A DNA stretch of 64,000 nt from Aurelia coerulea (lineage: Eukaryota; Cnidaria; Scyphozoa; Semaeostomeae; Ulmaridae). Each line of letters starts with the position of its first letter. The stretch's first letter is position 1. Location: the NCBI GenBank assembly GCA_039566865.1, contig CM076957.1:7387896-7451895 (forward strand). Reading direction: 5' to 3'. Made by a program: the position numbers and the translations under genes. Of the stretch, positions 1-11,530 are shown piece by piece. The notes below the pieces were generated by a model, which did not search any database, was not told the DNA's origin, and was given only the letters and a program-made list of their open reading frames with translations.

Positions 1-53
1 CAGATTCGATCAATCGAATGCAGAAGATAGGGTCAGGTTTTTAACTGTTTCAT

Positions 54-106
54 TATGAGTCCCTGTGACCAAGGTACCGCAGGGATACAAGGGACTCATC
101 GTCATA
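54..106. repeat. Small inverted repeat
   Basis: TATGAGTCCCT at 54-64 is mirrored by AGGGACTCA...ATA near 91-106. The same AGTCCCT/AGGGACT ends recur at 20483-20552 and 42789-42917, so this may be a decayed MITE. Confidence 0.35.
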
Positions 107-1798
107 AGTCTACTTGAGAACTTTCAGTTGCAGCGATAGTTGCTGGGTCGCCAGGAATTCTCGTTGTTGACAACAAAAAGAAAAGATGCCCAAGGAAAAG
201 AATATTTCACGGAAACAAGCACATTGGGAGTCTTCAAACAGTAGAGGAAGAGTCAGCAAGTATAGGTCTAGGGGTGCTGCTTTTTTACAGGCCCCCTTTT
301 TATGCCAACAACTGTTTAGGCCTAATTAATGACTATAGGCCAACAAGGCCTACTGAATGAAAGTTTCAATGCTGATGTTTACGAGTCAGCTGATTTACAC
401 TACAGCAGGTTCTTCAGCGAGCGAAATAAATTGAGCTTAATGAAAGAAGATCAATGTAAAAGCAGTGATGACTGCCATTTTGCTCAATTTTACAATGTTG
501 ACACACTGATTGTTGACATGATTTGAAAGTGACATGCCCACGAGGAAGTCAAATCCATTTTGGATCAAAAAAGTCAAATGATCTGAAGAAAAAGGAGGAT
601 TTTGGCAGTAATTAATACTAAGTTGCCTCAAATGTAAATAGACAGACAAAGTATACAGTCCAAAGAAGATGCAAAACAATGTTTAAGCAGGATCAAACAT
701 CTTTGAGAATGAATAAAAGAATTGTGGCATTTCCATTTAGGAAATTGGACAGGGGGCAAAGTGGAATGGAGACATTTGCCTGGGCTAGTCTTGCTTAGTA
801 TGACAAGCTGCGATGAACTGAGAGAAGTTAGGAGAAGCTGAAACAACAAAGATGGTTGACTCTGACTGTCAAGCTTCAATAGGGCCGTCACTTTTCTTTC
901 AAGGGAGAATCGAAATTGCCTTGATATATGTATATGTTTATTGTCTGAAATATTCAAATTGTTGAAGTAGCAGCATCCTCAAGTAGCTATATTCAATGAT
1001 GGCGCAAGAGGGATTGAAGAGACTATGAAAAGGCTTGGCATACAGTTTATCCCGGATGATTCATGACAAGAGCTCAAAAGCGTAAAAGATATGAAAAGAC
1101 TTTATGTTAGTTCTGAAAGTCAAGTAAAGGAAAGAAGAGATGAAGAACATTTAGGGTAGTCAAGAAAGGTTTTGAGGACAAGGAGAAACAATAGGACAGC
1201 TATAACACTGGCTCATATTTAGTTTTTGACAAAATATTGAGCAGCCTGTATTAGCAAATATGACTTGAAACTTTGCAGCCTTTTTTCTACATTTGCCAAA
1301 TTTACAATATTTCAAAACTTGGCAGCTTCTAAAACCTAGAGGAGATGCTTGATATGGTAGAAATTTGGCAGATATACTCATCATGGATGTATTCAGCCAT
1401 TGAAGTAGCGATTTTAAATTCATGATTCTATAAATAGAATTATGCAGATTTGCGCACCATTGCGTCAATAGGTAAAGAATTGTTTCAACCTTAACTTTTT
1501 TCAAACAAAAGCTATCAAGTTGATTTTACTTCATTTGAAGCACATAGTAGTTGCCCAACTTCCTGCCAAATTTCAACCATTTTGATAACTCTCATGCTTC
1601 TTAATTAATTGTTTCAGTTTCAAAAACTGATGGTGCGCCCACCTTAATTTATGCATAAATTCTAAAAATAAAGTGTGCCAAAATTCTACAAAAATTATTG
1701 TCTTCAAGTTGTGAAGTTTTGGTATTGATAACATCTATGCTTCCTATCAAACTGGCATAGGCAAATAATTACCCATGTAGCACCTTAATGAAAATTGC
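107..1798. other. Stretch without a recognised feature
   Basis: There are only short ORFs without recognisable domains or splice-supported exons. I see no tandem repeat or clear terminal inverted repeat pair. Confidence 0.4.
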
Positions 1799-2663
1799 TT
1801 CAAGAAACCTTCAAAACAGGCCTAAAATCACGACCAAATTTCCCTAACATTTCTGCACCACAGCATTGCCGTTTTAACACCTGTTTGCCTCCGGGGAGAA
1901 TGAACCCGGAATAATGTTACTATATTCCCAAGGATGATATGTTTATTTTCTCAAAGGGATAACACGTGTAAAAGGGGAACCTCAGTTGTAAATTTTAGGC
2001 CTGTTTGGAAGGTTTCTTGAAGTAGATTTCTCCCAGGGGGGGGGGCTACTCTGGTATATTCAGGACAGGGATGCTCAGGTTACTTTTTTGGGTCTAAAAT
2101 TTAGGCAAGGATTATTTTTTGGGTCAATGAATTCTACAGTTATCCTTTTGGGTTCAAGAAATTCTGGCTTACTTTTTTGGGTCTCAACTATGAGAAAAAG
2201 TAAAAAAATTTGGGGAAAATATAATTTACGAACAAAATTAGAATCATGTAACAGTACTAAAATCAAAAAACATAAATATCCAAACACATTATGAGAAATC
2301 TAATGAGCTTGGGCACTTTTATGCAGATTTAAGATACTGGTTTCATAACTTTTGGGTATGTAAGGTCGGAAAATTTATTTTTTTTTGGGTCTATTTTCAT
2401 GCTAGAAATTACTTTTTTGGGTTGATGCGTTGTACCCCAGCCTGAGCACCCCTATCCTAAATATACCTGAGTACCCCCCTGGGAGATTTCTCGAGAAAAT
2501 CCTTCATGATTTCAAAATGAAGTGACCGATTTCAACCTGGTAAATACTAAAATTATTTTTGAACGCGTCCACTGTTGAATGATATACTTGCTAATACTGA
2601 TGCCTTGATATCCTGAGATCAGTGGCTTATCAAACGGGGATTGTTTTTTGCTCATCTTTTAGG
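1799..2663. mobile_element. Degraded mariner-like MITE split by another element
   Basis: Sequence either side of the insertion at 2032-2483 (TTTGGAAGGTTTCTTGAAG before, CGAGAAAATCCTTCATGATT after) matches the internal part of the TA-flanked elements at 41663-42307 and 56432-57034, down to AAACGGGGATT near the right end. An inverted match (CTTCAAGAAACCTTCAAAAC) lies at 1799. The left terminus is not identifiable. Confidence 0.5.
2032..2483. mobile_element. MITE with CCCAGGGGG ends and 8-bp duplication
   Basis: Ends CCCAGGGGGG and CCCCCCTGGG are inverted and the similarity continues about 45 bp inwards. The element is flanked by perfect 8-bp direct repeats AGATTTCT (2024-2031 and 2484-2491), which restore the host repeat if joined. 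An 8-bp duplication fits hAT-type integration. It has internal TTTTTTGGGTC repeats and no coding capacity. A half-copy with the same end starts near 39460. Confidence 0.8.
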
Positions 2664-2686
2664 TAACAGAAAATGAAACGAGTCCA

Positions 2687-2847
2687 CAATAGACGATTGC
2701 GCTAAAGATGGCGGCGAGGAATTTTTTACCAAGATGCACTGCGTTCTTTAATCGAATTCCTATAGAATCGTTAAAGAATTTTAATTAGAACGCAGTGCAT
2801 CTTGGTAAAAGATTCCTCGCCGCCATCTTTAGCGCAATCGTCTATTG
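2687..2847. repeat. Near-perfect 161-bp palindrome
   Basis: The left arm starts CAATAGACGATTGCGCTAAA and the right arm ends TTTAGCGCAATCGTCTATTG. Arms of about 65 bp are almost identical around a ~30-base AT-rich centre. Such conservation suggests a young foldback element or a recent palindrome-forming event. I found no convincing target duplication. Confidence 0.85.
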
Positions 2848-3402
2848 AAGATAGGTAATTACTCACGCATTGTCTAAATAGGTCCTTATTTAATGTTTTA
2901 CAGTATGCAAACAGATGTTATGAGCTCAGGATGTGTGATCAATAAAAGACGCAAAGCGTTATATCCTTCCAATCAATTTTCATCATAAATTATAGCTATT
3001 TGTTTTTCATGTAAAACGCTTCCTTGTAAGTTGAAGGTAATTAGTCAACACGGAAAAACATGTCACTGGGAAGTATTCGGTTCATCTCAGCTAACTGAAG
3101 TTCCTAACTGAAGTTCAAATTGATTTTTAAGACTTCGTTTTCACATTTTAGCTCACAAGAACTCATATCTAGAGGGTGGAGGAGGGCGGCGAGAGGGTAG
3201 TGGTGCCATGGTACCAAAAGGGTAGGAGACCCCTGCGTAGGAGAGTAAATTCGTAATACACTCGCAATACACTCATATTTATAAAAAACAGCTTATAAGA
3301 AACAAGGCTCAGTTTCACGAAACGTAAGAAACTACCTTACCTGAATTGAGAAAGCTAAGAAACCTTTTCTTAATTTTCACTGTAAAATTCTTTGAAACTC
3401 TT

Positions 3403-3991
3403 AGTGGCGTAACGGAGCAGCTCGGGGCCCTAAGTAATTTTGCGATACAAGGGCCCCCTGAGGCGGCACATAACTCAACAAAAGCCAAATTTCCAAAATT
3501 TAAACAGAGTTTTTATTGGCAAAATCAAGGCGAGCCCAGCACATCATCAGTGGCTTTATATTTGTGGACGTTTTATATCTGAAGGCACGAGAAACATATT
3601 TGAGATTGTGACTAAAATTGAATGCGAGCAAAGCGAGCCAAATTTGGGGTCTAGGGTATCCCCTAGGGAGATTGTTTGGAACCATGCTCTTCAGATTGCC
3701 GGAAAACACACCTTTCGTAGGACATTCGTCATAGAATGGAGAAACAGAAGGATTGTGATCGACGATATGCTTCCCGACGAGATATGTGAAAACTGAATTT
3801 GCAATTTACAGCATTTTTTATATATTTGACTTGCGTTTGATTAAATTCACAACGGCTGTGAATTCATTAGAAGTCAACAAGCAGTTTCTCCAAGATTACA
3901 TTTGTACGTGACAGAAGATAGTAAGGAGCCCCCAAAGCTTGGGGACCCTTAGGAGTTGCTCTATCCCCAACCACCGTGTGTTACGCCACTG
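3403..3991. mobile_element. MITE with AGTGGCGTAAC ends, ~11-bp duplication
   Basis: The left end AGTGGCGTAACGGAG mirrors GTTACGCCACTG at the right end. Flanks TTGAAACTCTT (3392-3402) and TTCAAACTCTT (3992-4002) match at 10 of 11 positions. The interior has inverted GGGGCCC/GGGGACC patches. The AGTGGCGTA end resembles hAT-type termini, but the duplication length fits Mutator-like integration better. ORFs of 78 and 118 aa inside it look accidental. Confidence 0.65.
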
Positions 3992-4204
3992 TTCAAACTC
4001 TTGCTCAATCTCAAACATATTACTTGTTTCAAAGTCTTACTTAGTAAGTTAGGAGCCCTTCTAACAAAACTGTATCAATTCTATTTTTCCAGCATTAAAA
4101 ATGCAAGAAAAGCATGAAAAGCTTTTTGGTTGCAAAATGGTTGTGAAATTTGAGAAACTTCCTACCAGCCCATTAAACGTAAGTTTAATGGAGCAGTAGA
4201 GAAA

Positions 4205-6535
4205 GGCCATAAAATGATCAAAACCCGGAAAATGAAGAACTTCAATGAGGAAGTATTCCTTGCTGATGTTTCTGGCATATGCTGGGAGCAACTGGTTAGT
4301 GGAACTGATGATATCAATGTACTTGTCAATCAGTGGTCTAATTTGTTCTCTATGATCATAGAGAAGCATGCTCCAATAGTTGAAATGCGTGTTTCGGAAA
4401 AGTACTGCCCCTGGATTGACAGGGACCTCAGAGATTTAATTCATACTAGAGACAAGCAAAAAAATCAGCAGTCAAAAGTAAATCCCCACTTCTCATGGAA
4501 TCTTACAGGCAGGTTCGTAACAGAAGCAGCATTATACCAATAGGATTACTGCATGCAAAGGCAACCTAAAAAAATCTTGGAAGGCAATCAATGAACTGCA
4601 CAATAAGAGATCCAAGTCTACTAACATTGATTGTCTTAAGGTGTCTGGCACTGAAACAGTCCATAAACAAGGCATTTCCAATGTTATGAATAATTTCTTT
4701 TGCTCTGTAGGCAAGAAACTTGCAAACGAAATTGATCCTGCCCCTAATCCTCTTTTATCAGATAATTATAGAGTCAACAAAAGCAAGGCAGTATTCAACT
4801 TCAAAACTATTGAGCTGAAAGAGATCAGAGATGCATTTGCCAAAATTAAAACAGCAAAGAGCTTTGGGATTGACAATATCTCTAGCTACTTCATGAAGCT
4901 TGCTTTGCCTTTCATTGAAAATTCCCTGGCTGTCTTATTTAACACATCTATTGAAACCAGCCAATTTCCAGACTCATGGAAGGTAGCTAGAGTAACTCCA
5001 ATTTTCAAAGAAGGAGACAAGACTGAAAAGTCCAACTATCGTCCAATCTCAGTCTTACCTTTCATCTCAAGGCTCTTTGAAAAACTGGTCTTTGAATAAC
5101 TGTATCATTTCATGGAAGAAAATGGTCATTTCTCCTCTGACCAATCTGACTTTCTACGCCAACGGTCTACACTAACCTGCTTGCTTAAAATGTCCGATGA
5201 TTGGTACAACGGGTTGGATCTTGGAAAGCTTGTGGTATTAGTGTTTATTGACCTGAAAAAGGCATTTGATACAGTAGATCATGGCATTCTTTGTAAAAAG
5301 CTTGAACTTTATGGCATTCAGAAGCGAGAACTTTCTTGGTTTCGGTCATACCTATCCAACCGGAAACAATTTTGCAGGGTTAACGGTGTTGATTCCAACA
5401 TTGAGGATATTGAAGTTGGTGTGCCACAAGGCTCTTGTCTGGGCCCCCTTCTCTTCCTCATTTATATTAATGACCTACCACAAGTTGTCCAAGCTTCCAC
5501 TGTGTCCATGTATGCTGATGATACCAGTCTGTGCGACCAATCCAGTGATATGACTCAGCTGAATGAGGCTATCAACAGTGATCTTAAACAACTGACTACT
5601 TGACTACAAGGCAACAAACTTTCCTTGAATGTTGCAAAAACTCATTCCATGCTCATTCTACCAAACAGAAACATAATACTCTTAGAGGTCGAAATGAGGT
5701 CTTGGAATTGAATATTCGTGATAACAAGCTGAATGTAGTTAAAACAACAAAATACCTTGGTGTACAGATTGACAGTCACCTAGACTGGAAAGAACAAATC
5801 AAGGCAGTTTCTACTAAAGTATCTAGGGCTGTTGGCTTTTTAAAACATGCAAAGACTTTTTTACCAAAAGAAAGTCTGAAAACTCTTTACACAGGCATTG
5901 CAGAGCCCCACTTTCGATACTGCTGTTCGGTTTGGGGTTGTGCTGGTTCAACAGAAATTAACCGGTTGCAAAAGCTTCAAAATCTTGCTGCTAGAATTGT
6001 AACGAACAGCAGCTTCGATACTCCAAGCAGACCTCTTATCGAAGGGCTGGGTTGGAAGACCATTAAGAACTCATTGATAGTGAGTCTAAGATTATGGTCT
6101 TCAAATCTCTCAATGAGTTGGCTCCACAATACCTGTGTAACCTTTTCGCTAAAAATTCATAATACTCCTCCCGTAACCTACGTAATACAGAGACTGACTT
6201 GAGGTTACCAAAGAAAAAATCAGCAAACGGGCAGAAATGTTTTTCTTTCCGGGGAGCTAAGCTGTGGAATAGCCTTCCAGCTGAGTCAAAGAAGGCCTCC
6301 TCCCTTAATAGTTTTAAACATTCTATTGAGGGTCGACTTTTCTTTTATTGTAAATATTGTATAATCATTGTAAGTAGGTTTTTAGCTTTATGGTTCTTTA
6401 TAATGTAGATTTAATTTATTGTATATTGTAATTAAAAGTTTTTACTGGAGGGCCCCTTGAAAATCAGCCTTAGCTGAAGGGTAACCCTCCCTAAATGAAT
6501 TAAAATGAAATGAAATGAAAATCAAATCAAATCTT
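4205..6535 (+). mobile_element. 5'-truncated CR1/Jockey-like LINE, inactivated
   Basis: The endonuclease domain is absent. What remains is the linker, the whole reverse-transcriptase region and the C-terminal region, followed by a 3' tail ending in AAATGAAATGAAATG-type short repeats near 6505-6535, typical of CR1/L2-type LINEs. The reading frame is interrupted by several stops and frameshifts. The 5' boundary is approximate. Confidence 0.88.
4214..6408 (+). pseudogene. LINE reverse transcriptase pseudogene
   Basis: The frame runs 4214-4543, shifts into 4641-5099, meets one in-frame TAA at 5097, resumes 5112-5603, meets TGA (probably from Trp) near 5601, and then shifts to the frame of 5600-6070 and again to the frame of 6199-6408. 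RT motifs are clear: the FIDLKKAFDTVDH palm motif with its first catalytic Asp, GVPQGSCLGPLLF, the MYADDTS catalytic box, and KYLGVQID. The C-terminal part has LHxD-like and FSFRGAKLWNSLP blocks seen in coral and other invertebrate CR1-like LINEs. RNA-templated insertion was its former role. It cannot now make a full protein. Confidence 0.9.
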
Positions 6536-6725
6536 TCTTGATGTTGTTAGCTGTAAATGATATCCTTCTACAATCAAGTATATTATTTTTTCCAAGGTTA
6601 TAGCGGAGAATGCAACTGGATTGTTGTTCAAGAACAAAAGAGATCGCAAAATTCTCAACGTTGATCCAAAGGTAAAAGTTTGCTTCCCTTCTTGTCTTTG
6701 TGCTTGTCTCTGATATGACGGAGTG

Positions 6726-7490
6726 AGACTGCGTTCGCACGATGCCAGCACATTTTGAAAACTGCGAGAAATGTGAGCATAGGGCTCAAATTTTTAAAAA
6801 GGTGGGTGTAAGATTCTATTCAATTTTTCTTTGAATTGAATGGCTTTAAAGGAACTTATAGTACTTTGCTGTAAATCTGCCATGGACATTTTTGATATCT
6901 TGATTTATTTTCAAAATGGTGGCAATTTAATGATTTTTGAAAAAATTCATGGAAAATTTTGAAAACATTTAAATCATCGTAAATCCTAAACCAAAGGAGG
7001 ACGAATCATATAACTTTCAAGAAAACCATTGTTTATGAAGGCCTACAATGTGGTGAAAAGCAGAAATCAGGATCTTTTCTGGTTTCGTTCGGATCTAGGA
7101 ATTTGATGACGTCGTAGCCTTGAATTTAATAAATGCCGCCATTTTGAAACTAATCAAGATATCAATAAATTTCCAGGGCAGAACTACAGCAAAAACGCTA
7201 AGTTCCTTCCAATCCATTTATTTCAAAGGAAATTGTAATAGAACTTAACACCGACCTTTTTAAAGATTTGAGCCCTGTGCTAAAAATGTGATGGATAGGC
7301 CTCCCGTTGACACGAAAATAGCACATTTTTAACAAGCTGATTTTGAAAACGGTTGGTTTTGAAAACAGAACTCTAACCGACACATTTGAATAATGCATAT
7401 TGCCGGTATCGTGTGAACGCTAGCCTATATTTTGCTACGGTCACATTTCCACCATTTTCAAAATATGCCGGCATCGTGTGAACGCAGTCT
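6726..7490. mobile_element. MITE with AGACTGCGTTC ends, interrupted
   Basis: AGACTGCGTTCGCACGATGC at the left mirrors GCATCGTGTGAACGCAGTCT at 7471-7490, and the match continues through CATTTTGAAAA. The element is split by the foldback at 6777-7280. An internal second GTGTGAACGC motif is at 7411. It is noncoding. Confidence 0.7.
6777..7280. mobile_element. Palindromic GCATAGG-end element, 11-bp duplication (9/11)
   Basis: The ends are GCATAGGGCTCAAAT and ATTTGAGCCCTGTGC, and nearly the full length folds back on itself (for example AAAAGGTGGGTGTAAG against CAACACCGACCTTTT-like sequence). Flanks GAGAAATGTGA and TAAAAATGTGA agree at 9 of 11 positions. The family recurs at 50923-52469 and, truncated, at 60660. 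It lies inside the element at 6726-7490. Confidence 0.75.
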
Positions 7491-7978
7491 GAGTTGTCTT
7501 TGCAAAGAATAAGTTTCACACCTCCGCGTGAGATTGCTAAACTGCATGGTTGAACAATGGCAGATTTTGTAACACAGTAGCATTCGTTGCTTTTGATTGG
7601 CACCGCAATTCAAAGTGATTTGCAATTGCAGACAAAGGAAATTCTCTCAACCTGAAATTCAAAATAAGCAAAGCCACAAAATTTTACCTGAAACCAGGGC
7701 AAACTGTCGTCTTGTGCGCGCAAAAAGTGGTTTTTAAGAGAAGTTATGAGTTTATAACGAAAGAAGAAGACATTTAAAGATCTGCCTGGCGGATTTTTTT
7801 TATTTGATTCAGAAGCCGAGCAGAAGGCATGGAGCAGAAGGCATGGCAGTTATCGCATATTTATGGCTTAAAGGAAACAATTACTACTCAGCTTTTGAAT
7901 CAAACAAACGAAATCCACAGATCTTTAGATTTATTCTTCGTCTTTCGTTACAAATTCACGACTTCTCTTGAAATTTCA

Positions 7979-8230
7979 GGCGCGGATCCAGCGATTTCGG
8001 TGACCGGGTTATTGCGCCGAAGGCGCAATGAAATTGGGGGTCCGGGGGCGAAGCCCCCGGAAAAATTTTTGGGCCACGCCCTTTTGCTTCTTGGGAAACG
8101 CCCTTTCTCCTTAGGCAACGCCCTTTTGAAAATGAAACGCCTAGTTTCAATAAATCCTATAGCAATGCAATTCTACGGCCATCCAACTACTTAGGGTTCT
8201 TATTTTTTATGCCTGAAACTAGCCTCAATA
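7979..8230. repeat. GC-rich hairpin-bearing insertion segment
   Basis: Starts GCGCGGATCCAGCGATTTC and contains two tight hairpins, TTGCGCCGAAGGCGCAA and CCGGGGGCGAAGCCCCCGG, in an otherwise AT-rich region. It interrupts the foldback family member around it. Similar GGGGGC/GCCCCC pieces occur near 27130 and 19970. It is probably a short noncoding transposon fragment. The 121-aa ORF across it is not credible. Confidence 0.45.
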
Positions 8231-8399
8231 AGTGCACTGTAATTTTGTATCCATGACTATATCATAGTAAAGGGCATCTATCTGCAGCATTATCACGAAA
8301 AACAGCACAATGTTCTTTCTCTAATCTCTACATTCCTAAATTTTATAAGATTCGTTCTCCAGATTTGCAGACTCACAATACTGAAGAATATTGTACGGT

Positions 8400-8510
8400 G
8401 CGACTACTCTCCTCCGTCGGTTTCTAGTTCCGTAGTTTAGTCCATGGTTCTTGGCTCCGTAGTTCTGTAGTCCATGGTTCTATGGTCCATAGTGTTTGAC
8501 TACAAGTACT
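8400..8510. repeat. Imperfect direct repeats of a TAGTCCATGGTTC motif
   Basis: TAGTCCATGGTTC occurs twice with variants (TATGGTCCATAGTG), and GTAGTT(C) intervenes. This is a short degenerate tandem array just left of the Mutator-like element. Confidence 0.4.
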
Positions 8511-8520
8511 GAAAAACCTA

Positions 8521-9495
8521 GCATAGGAATCATTCGTCGTACATAGCCGATTGCTCGTGGCCCATGGTCGAAACCGCCAAAGCCTCATTCTCACGGACCA
8601 ATCAGACGGCTAAAAAGCGAGGGAGACAAAAGAAACCCGTGAAGATTTTCCTAAATTTGACCTGCCTTCATAAAACGCAACCAGGACAAAAAACTGCTTG
8701 AGATTTCCCGAATTTTTTTAAAGCAATCTACTCTCCAGATGTTTGGGAGTAAAAGTTTGGATGCCCGTTAAAATATCTCCAGGATTGGTGGAGTTATGGC
8801 CACAAACAAACCGACAAGGCACTGAACCTTGAACAATAGAGATTCTGGCCGGGAGACAATAGTAATAACAATAGTGATTGTTGTAAGAACGACCCGAAAA
8901 CGCCACAATCTGTGTTTTCAATTGTTCTTGCTATTGTCTTTCGCTAAATTTTCTTTTATTGAAGATTCAATGCCCCTACGGTTTCTATGTGAATTGAAAA
9001 AGTCTGCAAAGGTTTGTTCGCGCATTTCAAGTCATGTGGCAATACTCTAGGGAAGTTTCTGTATTGTACTACTTTTTACATTCATGGCAAAAGTTTGCTC
9101 GTTGCGAAATAACTTATAAAATTCAAAAGAGGTTTTATCAAGAGGCTTTATCACCTGACTTGAAGTGGCGTAAACAGGTCTCGACAAGCCTTCGCCGATT
9201 TTGTCTATTGGAGAGGCAATAACTCCGCCAATCCTGAAGATATTTTAACCGGCATCCAATCTTTTACTCCCAAACATCTGGAGAGTAGATTGCTTTAAAA
9301 AAATTCCGGAAATCTCAAGCAGTTTTTTGTCCTGGTTGCGTTTTATGAAGGTAGGTAAAATTTAGGAAAATCTTCACGGGTTTCTTTTGTCTCCTTCGCT
9401 TTTTAGCCGTCTGATTGGTCCGTGAAAATGAGGCTTTGGCGGTTTCGACCATGGGCCACGAGCAATCGGCTATGTACGACGAATGATTCCTATGC
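8521..9495. mobile_element. Mutator-like foldback, long TIRs, perfect 11-bp duplication
   Basis: Inverted arms of about 285 bp (8521-8805 and about 9210-9495), starting GCATAGGAATCATTCGTCGT and ending in its complement, differ by only a few per cent. Perfect direct repeats TGAAAAACCTA flank them (8510-8520 and 9496-9506). Long TIRs with a 9-11 bp duplication are the hallmark of Mutator-like elements. The ~400-bp centre has no transposase. The arm similarity implies recent movement. Confidence 0.88.
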
Positions 9496-10166
9496 TGAAA
9501 AACCTATGGAGCATATGGAGCTGCCTTGCGCAATTTTGAGCGGGTTTGACCGAGTTCTGACCGGGTCAGAAGCTCGAAATGAATGGGTGACCGGGTCAGA
9601 ATTTCCTTCCCTTGCGCAAGACTAAATTCCTTTATGAGTAAGACAATATTCGTATTGAAATAACAAACGCCGGCTTGGTGACTGTTATTCTCACTCAATT
9701 AGTGAGAATTGAATCTTGCATTGAATTGAATCTTGAAAAGATAACTTGCAATGATATCATCAATAAGTGGGTACTGAAACTCAATATTGCGCCTTCGCAT
9801 AATGCCCATTTCACAACGAGGAACTCGTATTCTCGTTTGGAATTTACTCTTCGCGTGCACAGTCGACTGTTTGCCCTGATAGTTTCAGGTAAACTTTTTC
9901 GGCTTTGCTTGTTTTAAAAATTTCTGGTTGAGAGAATCTGTTTTGCCTGCAATCACTAATCGCTTTGAATCCCGGTGTCAATGAAGGCAACTGATGCTAT
10001 TGTGTTACAAAATCTGCCCTTGTTGCATTGCATGGTTGGCTACCCAGAATGTGCGGAATCTATTCTTCAGAACAAGAAATCACCTTGCAATGTAGAAGAG
10101 CTGAATATTTTCCATTGCAATTCATCCGTGGTGAGTGCAGATTTCTCTTTGCACATGAAAACGCTA

Positions 10167-10714
10167 CCGGGTGTCCCAAAAAAGTACACCGATTTGGTTT
10201 ACTATGTGAATTTAGCTTTAATCAATGGGTAAGAACTGTCCAAATTTTCTTCGATAGTTAACTTAAACATAGATACATCGTTTGTAGGTAAAAAAAAACT
10301 GCAGACCAGAGCTTTGTCCTTTTGGCCCAAGCAAGTTCCTGAAGCACATCGAAATTAAGAACTGAAATTAATGAAAAATTAAGAAACTGGCCAATGGGTG
10401 ACTTGAGGGTAACTTCTGGAAAACAGGAAGACACAGGATCTAATATTCTTCAAATTTGATAAACGCTATCGTTAAGCTATCGCTGTGCCTTAAAAATTTG
10501 CTTATGACAAGAGGCAAAAGCTCTGGTTTTCAGGAAGAGGCAAATTTGAGCTTTCAAGCTTAACATGCCTCCTCTCAAAGCACCAATACCAACAAACGAG
10601 ATACCAATGTTTAAGTTACCTATCGATGAACATTTTTAGAGTGATTAGACATTGATTGAAGCTAGAATCGCTGGAGTCATCCAAATCTGTATACATATTT
10701 TTTGGGTCACCCGG
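10167..10714. mobile_element. Palindromic CCGGGTGTCCC mariner-like MITE, TA flanks
   Basis: Left end CCGGGTGTCCCAAAAAAGTA, right end ...TTTTTTGGGTCACCCGG, with TA on both sides (10165-10166 and 10715-10716). Inner arms also pair, such as AATTTAGCTTTAATCAATG with CATTGATTGAAGCTAGAAT. Short-TIR elements with TA duplication belong to the IS630/Tc1/mariner group. A sister copy lies at 17456-18047. Confidence 0.82.
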
Positions 10715-11373
10715 TATTTCGCTCAGATAATTTACAATATTTTTCTTCTCTTGATGGCCCAGAAATGGGAAACCGTGTCTTTGACTCCTCTTTTACAGTT
10801 CTTCATTTCACTGCATTTATGTTGTATCTATTCTTTCTTGAAGTTGGCTATCCCATTTTTCTCATGTATAAGTTTGTTCTTGAAGTTTCCTGAAAGTAAT
10901 CTTTTCATTTCAGGCACAAAGTCCAGGCGATAACTCTGCAAGAATTGCGATAGAATCCCCAAAGTATATCCAGGTTGTCATGTATGATCATATAACCAGG
11001 AGGAAAACTTAAGCACGATTTTCTGTATCACTAATCTAATTGGTAATGTTTAAGTTAAGCTGTAAATACGTTGATCGAAAGTTTCACAGGAGTAAAAATA
11101 TAGAAAATCATTTTTTTTATATATTTAGGAACTTCTCTGTGTTCCATCCCTTAAGATATGTAGATGCCAACCTTCACTGCAGTAATCTTTGGTGGTTAGC
11201 CAGCGTGCTTGTCTAGCGCACATGCTCTCTAACACAAGAGCTTGTGCACTAGAAAAGTGTTTTGGTTTCGGGACAAAACTACTGTAGTCGAGGTCGGCCT
11301 TCATGAAGATGTTGCGAGTGCACTAAAGTAAAGAGTAACAGGTCATAGTCCAAAATGTTTAACTCTTATGATA

Positions 11374-11530
11374 CAGTAAGAGCCCACAAAATAGAAACCA
11401 CTTTTTAAGAAACCTCAGGCTGATCTCATTGAGAAATTGTACCCTCATAGAAGAAACTTCCAAATAGTTTAATGGAAAACCAAGCAAGTTGTTTTGAAAA
11501 ATATGGTTTCTATTTTGTGGGTTCTTACTG
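11374..11530. mobile_element. 157-bp pogo-like MITE, TA flanks
   Basis: The ends CAGTAAGAGCCCACAAAATA and TATTTTGTGGGTTCTTACTG are inverted over about 30 bp, with TA either side. CAG ends plus TA duplication fit pogo/Tc1-type MITEs. Confidence 0.8.

Larger units (their letters stand above)
7553..10028. mobile_element. Foldback element carrying later insertions
   Basis: The left arm (about 7553-7760, GGCAGATTTTGTAACACAGT onward) is the inverse of the right arm (about 9830-10026, TGTGTTACAAAATCTGCC). A compact copy of the same family at 53675-54229 shows that the original element is about 550 bp. The extra ~1.8 kb between about 7979 and 9817 is therefore inserted DNA. The 10-bp repeat TGCATGGTTG at 7543-7552 and 10029-10038 is a candidate target duplication. 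Confidence 0.7.

Noticed and set aside
7829..8194. 121-aa ORF
   Set aside because: It crosses the junction between a foldback arm and an inserted GC-rich hairpin segment, so it is not a conserved frame.
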